Shown: one piece after another, positions 56,520 through 64,000 of the stretch | How positions within the stretch are numbered: the first letter of the stretch is position 1 | Layout: each line of letters opens with the position of its first letter | Assembly (NCBI GenBank): GCA_036898135.1 | Contig: CM072523.1 | Location: 41,064,764-41,128,763 of the forward strand | Direction of reading: 5' to 3' | Length of the DNA stretch: 64,000 bases | Source of the DNA: Oncomelania hupensis | Lineage: Eukaryota > Mollusca > Gastropoda > Littorinimorpha > Pomatiopsidae | The notes under the pieces: generated by a model | The model's database searches: none | Told to the model about the DNA's origin: nothing | What the model saw: the letters and a program-made list of their open reading frames with translations, nothing else | Translations under genes and position numbers: made by a program

Positions 56520-56816
56520 AGTGAGGAGCGAGAGAGTAAAAGAAAGAGAGAGAGAGAGAGAGAGGGGGGGGGGAGAGAGAGGGAGAGAGAAAATTAGAAA
56601 GGGAGAGAGGGTGGGAGGAGAGAGTGAAAGAGGGTGGGAGGAGAGAGTGAAAGAGGGTGGGAGGAGAGAGTGAGTGATGAGATAGTGAGAGAAACAGACA
56701 GACAGACAGAGAAAGAGAAAGAGAGGAAGGACAGAAATGGAAGGGAAGAAGGAGAGAGAAAAGAGAAAGGGGGCCGCGGTGACGGTAAAACAACTGAATG
56801 TAAAGCAAACATACAG

Positions 56817-56883
<67 letters not shown>

Positions 56884-56910
56884 CAGACAGACAGACAGAC
56901 AGAGACACAG
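56520..56910. repeat. GA-rich tract, GAGAGAGTGAAAGAGGGTGG repeats, (GA)n and (CAGA)n
   Basis: A run of three to four copies of GGTGGGAGGAGAGAGTGA-type units (about 56608-56672), degenerate GA sequence, 30 clean GA units (56818-56879) and CAGA units (56880-56902). Confidence 0.93.
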
Positions 56911-57021
56911 GGACAGAGACTGAGACAGGGACAGAGAATGTCTGCCAAACATACTGGCAGCGGTTCAGATTTCTCAGATTTGACGGCCTGAGTGGCAAAA
57001 CAAAAACCACGTGACCCTGAT

Positions 57022-57345
57022 ATAAAAACAAGCGCAGTGCCCCTACTCCTTCGGATGAGAGTGTAAACAGAGGTCTAGTCGGTGCGCGCATGCATTTCCT
57101 TGCTCGGACTTTAAAGATCCTGACGCTCATGTCCTCTCTGCCAGTTACATAAAAACTCCCAGCCAGCATTCATAGGTCCCATGACACTGTCTGTCGTCCT
57201 GAATAGCTCAGTTTTCTGGGGCGTACGACGATACCACATAAAAAAGCAAGTTGGTGCATCGTGCGGGCTTGATTTAGATCCTGTTTCGGCCCAGTGACTT
57301 GAGCCGTTCTTGAGCTGGTGAAGCGTTATATATAAACAACAATTA
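57022..57345 (+). mobile_element. SINE-1, head missing
   Basis: CTACTCCTTCGGATGAGAGT, TCTAGTCGGTGCGCGCATGC, ACTTTAAAGATCCTGACGCT, then a diverged 3' part ending CTTGAGCTGGTGAAGCGTTA. Sense strand is plus. The tRNA head is absent. Confidence 0.82.
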
Positions 57346-57381
57346 TACTCTTAGCACATATCCGTTATTGATTGATTGATT

Positions 57382-57941
57382 GTTGCTTTAGGTCCAGCGG
57401 ACTCTTCCGAGCCAAATCAGGACCGGACAACCCCCGATCCGCATAAAAGATCTGCCGAAACAACCCTAGTGGGAAAATTGAACGCCCTCCGCCGGCCAGT
57501 CACTTTACAATAAAGACATCCCACGCAGGGGACGGCTGAGGCTTTACCCCAACTACTCGAACCCCCGGTTACAAAAACAAAATAGAATACAAACATCATT
57601 ATAAATTATTAACAAAACATATACATATAAAATGCCTATACTGCTAAATAATACAATCATAGGAAGCCCTAGTGACCACCCGGCAGAAAGCGTCCAACAC
57701 TCCCAAGCTGATCCAACAGACCCCATACACAAACAAGGAGTCTTGTCCAGGAAGAGTTTTCAAGAAAAAAGGTAGGTCATTGATCTAGCGAAGAAGAAGA
57801 TAGTATAGCAGAATGATAGGACAGAGCAGGAATGGGAAAGAGTAAATGAGGAAGACAGCGACAGTGGGAATTTAAAGCACTAAATTTCCATAAAGTGGGG
57901 ATACTATTTATACTGAAAACCCCCGGCACTCCAACGGGGGT
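57382..57941 (-). mobile_element. Repeat family G, copy 3
   Basis: Plus-strand left edge TTGCTTTAGGTCCAGCGGAC, body with AAAAGATCTGCCGAAACAAC and GTGACCACCCGGCAGAAAGC, right edge ACCCCCGGCACTCCAACGGG forming the same 7-bp stem hairpin. This copy is not flanked by (GA)n: GATT units precede it and unrelated sequence follows, which helps define the element edges. Confidence 0.82.
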
Positions 57942-58254
57942 ACTGTTGCCGCAGTGAATCTGTCTTGCCTACAAAGGAAAGACAGGTTTTCAACTGGGGC
58001 TTTCACTTTTCCCTTTATAGGTTTGAACAATCTACAGTGACAAGATTGCTCATGACCCCAAGGGGTACATATCTGTTAGAAGTGGACGAAGAGCTTCGGA
58101 ACTGAGTCCAATCTTCCAGCGCTGTACCTTAAACCGTTCGCAATGCTAAAACCCAGTGAGCAGTTGCCAATACCCACCGTTTGTTCACCCATCAGAGCCA
58201 TCTAATTATTTCTTTTTAAACTGCGGAGCATATAATTGCCACTAACTGAAGCAC
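57942..58254. other. Unassigned
   Basis: Nothing recognised. Confidence 0.4.
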
Positions 58255-58590
58255 ACCTTACTCTATCAGATAAGAGTATAAACCGAGGTCAAATCTGTGG
58301 AAGCACACATTCCATCGCATGAACTTTAAAGATTGTGACGCTGATTTTCTAGACGGGTGAGCGCAGGCTACGCAGATACACCCACCACACACTAGGTCCC
58401 TTCTTCCCTAATCCCCGGACGCCCAGGATTGTGCTCAGTCGCCTGGGCGTCAGACTATTTTCCCAAAGGCTGCTAGTGGGCTTTGGGCCGCTTAAGTTAG
58501 GTTGTGTAATGTATCGGTCAAAGTCATGAGCAGGTCTTGAGCTGGAGGGGCGCTACTTAAGAACGATAACAATAAAATTAATAATAAATA
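58255..58590 (+). mobile_element. SINE-1, head missing
   Basis: GAGTATAAACCGAGGTCAAA, GAACTTTAAAGATTGTGACG, GATTGTGCTCAGTCGCCTGG, GGCGTCAGACTATTTTCCCA, and a 3' end GAGCTGGAGGGGCGCTACTT followed by an AATAAT-rich tail. Confidence 0.87.
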
Positions 58591-58615
58591 GACGTGTAGT
58601 AAGACTATATAAGAC

Positions 58616-58649
<34 letters not shown>

Positions 58650-58720
58650 TGGGGGAGAGAGAGGGAGAGGGAGGGAGAGGGAGAGAGAGAGAGAGAGAGA
58701 GGGACACACGCACACACACA
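58616..58720. repeat. GA-rich and short CA microsatellite
   Basis: GA/GGGA units then CACACG units. Confidence 0.92.
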
Positions 58721-59034
58721 CAAGAGGGACAAATGGAAAGCAGCAAACCTTTGGCTTATAATTATATTAAAGCTAGCTTGTTGTTTGTCCTCAAAAAATC
58801 TCTTGTTTGTTTTTCGTAATTATGTTTTCACTTGAAAAAAACACGCAGAATCCGCCTATATACATTACATGTTTGAGAACAAATTTGTTGGAGTCTGTGC
58901 ATGTGTTAAATGTATGTATTTGAGTACCTATATTTGTATTGCTCGATGTTTTATTGTATTGAACAATGTCTTTTTCTGAAGGTGCTTGTGAGCGCTCTGA
59001 GCAGACTTTTTTTTAGTTTGGAATTGCGCTTTTT

Positions 59035-59035
<1 letters not shown>
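58721..59035. other. Unassigned
   Basis: AT-rich, nothing recognised. Confidence 0.4.
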
Positions 59036-59245
<210 letters not shown>

Positions 59246-59249
59246 ATAA

Positions 59250-60056
59250 AGCGGCAATATAGAAACTGTTACTCCTTTGGGCAGTTCCAATCGAGTACTG
59301 TAGACTGAAACTATATGAGGTCAACAGAAAAGCCTGCAATAAGGAATGCCTAACCCTACAGTGGCATCGCCCATGTCATCGGTGTTACTTTCTCGCAGTG
59401 ACATCAGATGTGTCTAGTGCTGTAAGTAGGATTATTACGGGATTAAGAACAGGTTTGTATCTTTCTGCCGAGGGCTTAACATGGGTTCAGGTTGAACACT
59501 AGTTTTAAAAACCTGTTTAGTATTTTTTTAAGGATCCGCCGTGAAAGTGGTAAAATGGAGGTCTCGGGTTTATGTTACTTCGTGGTAGGTCTACTTTGGG
59601 GAAATATGAGTCACGTCAAGGCTCGGCTAACCTGTCTTAACATTAAAAAAGATTTAAAAGAAAAAAAAAGAGGAGAAGGAGAATTGCTCAGCAAACAAAG
59701 GTCTGATGGTTAAAACGATTACGCGTATATTTGACGACATGAATATAGTGCCAGGGTATCAAGGATAAATAATTTGTTAAGTTGTGTTTTTTAAATAAAT
59801 TGTAATTTTACTTATCTTTGGGATTTTTTGTGTCAGTTAGTTTACGTGGGAAGTTGCCTTGTTGCCATCTTAAAAGATTATATAATGGGCAAACGTTGCT
59901 AAAAAAATCGAGCAATAAGCTCATTTAAATGTAAAACGTCATTTCCTTGTTACGTAAACAAGCAAAGTGTGCATACTATGTATACACACTTTCGCTGGAG
60001 TGTTATTTATAGAATCATTTTTGGTGCTATTAATAGGCACAGACACAAATGAAGTT
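59250..60056. other. Unassigned
   Basis: Short open frames without recognised domains; nothing else seen. Confidence 0.45.
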
Positions 60057-60393
60057 CCTATCCTATACTATCCTATCCTACCTTATCCTATTCCCTAACT
60101 CGAAAGTCGTTGGGGCACCACAGATGATCGTACTCCATCTTTCTCTGTCCTCAGCAGCTCCCATGGCTTCACTCGGTCTTAAGCCTGTCCATTCTCGAAT
60201 GTTACCTCTTTCTCTGTCTTCCTCTTCTTCTGCTTCCTTGCACCGTTCATTGCAGGATGGTCTTTGCAAGACCTGATGCTCTGGTATACTGGTGATATGG
60301 TCATACCATCGGAGTTTCCGTTTCTTCACCACTGTGAGCAAGTCATCGTGTTGTCCAATGGCTTGTGTGATGGTCTGTCGGACTTGTGAAGTT
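60057..60393 (-). mobile_element. LINE-A 3' end
   Basis: Minus-strand translation retains LTVVKKRKLRWYDHITS, NIREWTGLRPSEAM and AAEDRERWST with frameshifts; a TATCC-type tail of about seven units lies at 60057-60091. Homology starts at AAGTCCGACAGACCATCACA on the minus strand, the coding position at which SINE-5 entered the 53 kb copy. Confidence 0.9.
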
Positions 60394-60716
60394 ATCGACT
60401 TACTTCAACACCCTACTTTAAAAAAAAGAGGTTATTGTCTGGGCTTAATCTTATTGTTTTCCGGTTAGTGGGACAACTCTCAATGTGATTTGAAAAGGAT
60501 CTGAAAGTGTGAGGTAGAAATGTGTAATCCTGGGGTCCCTTTACATTCAGATTCAAGGTAATTTCATATACGTGCATAAGTATTTTACTCAGAAAATAAA
60601 TCCCGATTGTTAACAGGATTAAGTTCATGGGTATCACATTGAGATTCATTGGGATTGAAGGCCAGTTCACATCTGCATATATGTTCATAATATTAGTTCA
60701 TAAATTCCTTTGCATG
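60394..60716. other. Unassigned
   Basis: Nothing recognised. Confidence 0.4.
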
Positions 60717-60812
60717 GATGACGCGGTGGTGCAGTGGTTTAGGCACACGCTATCAATGTGTAATGTTAACTAAGCAACGTCGGGAATGGGTGGCCATGCT
60801 TGATAGGCAACC
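60717..60812 (+). mobile_element. SINE-5-like tRNA/5S composite head, internally deleted
   Basis: GGTGGTGCAGTGGTTTAGGC (tRNA A-box-like), then CACACGCTATCAATGTGTAA, then GTTAACTAAGCAACGTCGGG joined to ATGGGTGGCCATGC. The last two pieces are the 5S A-box region and the end of the C box with about 15 bases between them lost. The order matches 53511-53603 read on the minus strand. Confidence 0.68.
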
Positions 60813-60814
60813 AC

Positions 60815-60821
<7 letters not shown>

Positions 60822-60876
<55 letters not shown>

Positions 60877-60890
60877 ACACTCACACACAT
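60822..60890. repeat. (CA)n microsatellite
   Basis: About 26 CA units then CACTCACACAC. Confidence 0.96.
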
Positions 60891-61070
60891 TGAAACTAGC
60901 GCACGACACACACCAGTCCACCCAAGTGGGAATGGGTTTTAGAACCGATGTGACGTCGTCAAAGTTCCTAGTATTTTATTTTAGGCTGGGAGCGACTGGG
61001 AACACTCTGATGGGTCGACGCATTACAAAATTCGACGCATGCGCACTGTGCTATCGTAGTCTTAGTAAGG
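60891..61070. other. Unassigned
   Basis: Contains GACGCATGCGCACTG near 61033, matched in part by GGCGCATGCGCAAAGG near 61156 across the telomere-like array. Nothing else. Confidence 0.4.
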
Positions 61071-61112
61071 ATTAGGGTTAGGGTTAGAGTTAGGGTTAGG
61101 GGTTAGGGTTAC
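61071..61112 (+). repeat. Short interstitial TTAGGG array
   Basis: Seven to eight units of TTAGGG with TTAGAG and TTAGGGG variants. Unique sequence and a SINE follow, so this is interstitial rather than a chromosome end. Confidence 0.93.
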
Positions 61113-61229
61113 GACGCCTAAGAACATCGTGAAAAAGCCGGCCCGACTTGACCTGGCGCATGCGCAAAGGCGCCCGGCTAAAGTAAGACACCCGGAAACT
61201 TTGACGACGTGACACCGGGGAAGGTATAC

Positions 61230-61320
61230 AGCAGCGAGAGAGAGAGACAGAGAGAGAGAGAGACAGAGAGAGAGACAGAGAGAGAGACAGAGAGAGAGAG
61301 ACAGAGAGAGACAGAGACCG
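61230..61320. repeat. (GAGAGACA)n-type microsatellite
   Basis: GAGAGA units with regularly spaced CA (ACAGAGAGAGAG), about 90 bases. Confidence 0.93.
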
Positions 61321-61349
61321 CCTTCATTAAGCTGGCCTAGAGAAAACGG

Positions 61350-61590
61350 TGTCCAATCGCCATAGCTCAAGTGGTAGACCGTTCGCCTGGCAAACCGATG
61401 ACCCAGGTTCGAATCCAGTAATGGGCAAGATAAAAAGTGGCCATTTTCAATCCCCATTCTAGCACTATGATTGCTCTGGTGGTTCAATGTGGAATTTAGG
61501 TCCTTACTCATTGTTCCCTGGGATGGTTATCCCCGTCTGCCATATCGCCTATGGTGGATGTAGACGTTAAACTGCAATGTTCAATCTTTT
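61350..61590 (+). mobile_element. SINE-2, best-preserved copy
   Basis: ATCGCCATAGCTCAAGTGGT (A box), CCCAGGTTCGAATCCAG (B box), GGTGGTTCAATGTGGAATTT, CCCTGGGATGGTTATCCCCG and a 3' end GTAGACGTTAAACTGCAATG. The tRNA-like head is about 75 bases and the body about 160. Confidence 0.92.
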
Positions 61591-62129
61591 CAGAAAAGAA
61601 AGGTCCCAAAACCCTTCCCTCTACTATCTTAAAGACTTAGTGCATCTGAGATCGAGATAAAAATTGTGCAAGGATAAAGGGGATGGATTAGAGAATGACA
61701 AAAAAATGAAAAGGTATTTTATGTGAATACGTTTGCTTTTTAGGCCCCTTGGCTTGTTGTCTCCGGGGTACTCCGGATTCCTCCCTCCCGCCAATAAAAA
61801 CAACTACAACAACAACAACTACAACAATCACAACAACAAAAAATCCACCAAAATAAAGATATTAGATGCAGTCAATGTGAATTTTAAAAATAACAATTGA
61901 GTTCTCTTCTTCAATAGCGATCTCTTGAGATCGCTACGCTTTGAGTTCGATTCCTCTATTATTGAAACCTTGATGGGTTGTTACCCATGAGGCAGAGTTT
62001 TATGGAAACACAATGTACAGAGAATCTTTTAATGTGCTGTGTTTTATCTTCGTCAACCTTTTTACTTGTCTTGCTAGTTAACAAACTGTTGGTGGTTTTT
62101 ATTGTACGACTGTGAGTGGCATTATGTTT
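61591..62129. other. Unassigned
   Basis: A short (CAACAA)n patch near 61798-61845. TCTTGAGATCGCTACGC after AGCGATCTCTTGAGATCG near 61916 forms a small inverted repeat. No gene recognised. Confidence 0.5.
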
Positions 62130-62996
62130 AAATCAGGTAGTATCCAACCTTACAAAAGAACAAAAGTCTTGGATAGATGGACAGAGTACTGCTTTGACCT
62201 TTACAACCACACAACAAACGGAGACACATCAGTTCCAGCATGTCCCTAGAACAGATAAGGGGACGAAATCCTCCCGAATCTCCGAGAAATTGAGGCAGCA
62301 GTGCAATCGCTGAAGAAGGGGAAGTCAGAAGGAGTGGACAAAATACCCGCAGAATTGCTTCAAGCAGGAGGAGAAGCGATGATAGACGCTCTCGTCATTA
62401 TCTTTAACAAGATCTGTCAGAGTGGGGAGTGGCCTACGCCACTGACCCAGTCGCTTGTCATCACTCTTCCCAAAAATGGTAACCTTCAGGAGTCCCAAAA
62501 CTACCGAACCATCAGCCTTATCAGCCATCCCAGAAAAGTCCTCCTGAAAATAATACTCAGCAGTTTGAAACTCCAAGCTGAACAAATCATAGCTGAAGAA
62601 TAAGCAGATTCAGAGCAGGGCAAAATATCACTGAGCAGATTTTCAACCTCAGAATAATCTGCGTAAATACCTACATCGATAGCATGTGTTTGTAGACTTC
62701 AAGGCAGCGTTTGACCGAGTCTGGCATGTAGTTTTGTGGGCAACCATGATAGTGTACAACATCAGCCCTAATATTATTGAAGTAATCACAAGCCTGTATG
62801 ACAAGGCTACCAGTGCAGTCCTCCACATCAGCGCAATCGGGAACTGGTTCAAAACAACAATCGGCGTGCGTCAAGGATGCCTACTCTCTCCAGCACTCTC
62901 CGACATCTTTCTGGAGCGCATCATGTCAGACGATCTAGCAGATCATGAAGGTACAGTCAGCATGGGGGTAGAGCAATCTCCAACTTCAAAGGTGTT
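62130..62996 (+). mobile_element. LINE-A internal reverse transcriptase fragment
   Basis: Plus-strand frames, with shifts, give LTKEQK, AAVQSLKKGKSEGVDKIPAE, LLQAGGEAMIDALVIIFNKI, LVITLPKNGNLQESQNYRTI, SLISHPRKVLLKIIL, then a damaged AEEQA segment, FVDFKAAFDRVWH (motif A), GVRQGCLLSPALSDIFLERI (motif B) and EGTVSM. It stops before the FADD motif. Missing both ends, it is not a typical 5'-truncated retrocopy; a later deletion or rearrangement removed the 3' part. Non-functional. Confidence 0.92.
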
Positions 62997-64000
62997 AATT
63001 TGTAGCCTAATTCTTCTCTCTTTTAAATATCGTGTAAACGTTGAGTAGGATTTAATTTAAAACTATAATGAATGACAACTTATATAGGGCTAAAATCTTT
63101 TGACTATATGTGTGTGCGTGCTTGCGTGCGTGTGTGTGCGTGTATGTTTGTGTAGTATGGTGTTCGTATGTGTATGTAAATGCTTGTAGAAAAGGACGAA
63201 GTCACAAACTATACCAAAGAAAATGAAGTGACAGATGGTACGAAAGAAGAAGAAGAAGAAAAAGATCAACGTTAACGGATGAACTGTTTTATTCCCTGAT
63301 AATATTTTCCTGGGACACCAAAATGAAATAGTTCCTTTGAATGAAAGTAAGAAAATGGTCTACAAATGCATGATACTGGCGGAATCACCGAAATTCTCAT
63401 GAGATTGTTCTTTTTAAAAAAAGTGTGAAAGGAAAACAACTGGCCTTTAAATGTCACCCGATGAATCCCAACCGTTAAAATGAAATTGTTCTTTAGTATG
63501 AAAGCAAATGCACTGATACTGGCGGAATCACTGAAATTCTCATGAAAACTGCAAAGCACTGTAGCAGCGACTATGAAACCGCGGAAGCCTAATAGCGACG
63601 CACCTCCTGACATCCTAATTTGAAGCCACCAAATCTACAGCAATGAAGATTACGCTTCAGATTTACAACATCGCGCCGCCAAAGTCATTACGACTTTTGG
63701 CAATCATGGCCTGTCGCGTGACGCAACTGACTAGCTACTCCGCACAAACGGGCGAAACTGAATCACTATTCCGCGGTAATTGCCAAGCCGTAACCTGATT
63801 GGTTGATATACAGCACGCCCCAGTTGGCAGACATATTTATTGAGTTGCTAATCCCGAGACGGACGGAAAAGGATCATGGGTAATGGGAATTGGGAAGGAA
63901 AGGTTGGAATGAATATCTAGATGTCTCCGTGTACGTTTAGGGGAAGGGAAGAGAACTAAAACATATGGGATGCGCTGAGAACAACATATGCAATAAAAAA
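62997..64000. other. Unassigned with a 143-bp-offset direct repeat
   Basis: GATACTGGCGGAATCACCGA near 63372 and GATACTGGCGGAATCACTGA near 63515, both followed by AATTCTCATGA and preceded by AAATGAAAT.GTTCTTT-type sequence, mark an imperfect tandem duplication. (TG)n-like sequence at 63107-63160. No gene recognised. Confidence 0.6.

Noticed and set aside
61071..61112. Chromosome end
   Set aside because: Only seven to eight TTAGGG units with unique sequence and retroelements on both sides.

Overview
This window looks like non-coding nuclear DNA from an animal, most likely a mollusc and possibly a gastropod. The taxonomic call is inference. It rests on the density of di- and trinucleotide microsatellites, several tRNA-headed SINE families, non-LTR retrotransposons ending in short tandem tails, and a SWIM-domain relic of a type I associate with invertebrate repeats. 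I found no intact conserved host gene, no rRNA or tRNA gene I would call functional, no CRISPR array and nothing prokaryotic. Most long open frames are translations of (CTT)n, (GAT)n, (AAT)n, (GA)n or (AAG)n arrays.

Layout. 0-4 kb: trinucleotide arrays, then a LINE 3' end between (AATAC)n tails and a SINE. 4.2-7.3 kb: an old reverse-transcriptase LINE (minus strand) split by a 1.5 kb insertion with LTR-like features and a 4-bp target duplication. 7.4-9.1 kb: (GA)n repeats and another LINE 3' end. 9.1-14.7 kb: a near-identical head-to-tail tandem duplication (units of about 2.77 and 2.85 kb) with GATCAT at all three boundaries and a 35-bp VNTR that differs in copy number between the units. 15.5-16.3 kb: a tRNA-like SINE and a broken SWIM zinc-finger reading frame. 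17.6-19.5 kb: an inverted-repeat (foldback) element built of AT-rich modules carrying CTAGCGCCAAAAC, with an L2/CR1-like LINE between its arms. 20-28 kb: microsatellites, one copy of a 0.56 kb repeat (family G), LINE and SINE 3' ends. 28-36 kb: a SINE with its (ATT)n tail, a second LTR-like copy between two copies of one flanking sequence, and a second family G copy that itself holds a 50-bp insertion with a 7-bp target duplication.

36-50 kb is mostly unique sequence, apart from a LINE end, two SINEs, a 13-unit minisatellite and a TATA/AATAAA-bearing segment near 48.5 kb. 50-57 kb is strongly purine-rich on the plus strand, with hundreds of AAG and GA units, and includes a LINE reverse-transcriptase relic interrupted by a composite tRNA/5S-rRNA-like SINE. 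57-64 kb has a third family G copy, more SINEs, a deleted second copy of the tRNA/5S composite, a short TTAGGG array and an internal LINE fragment.

The working picture is layered retrotransposition. LINEs with tandem-repeat 3' ends appear to have seeded microsatellites, and SINEs with similar 3' ends probably used their machinery. The most unusual items are the tRNA/5S composite SINE, the modular foldback element, the tandem duplication with its VNTR, and family G with a terminal hairpin beside a TATA-like box. All names for new repeats (SINE-1 to SINE-5, LINE-A to LINE-C, families E and G) are local to this answer.
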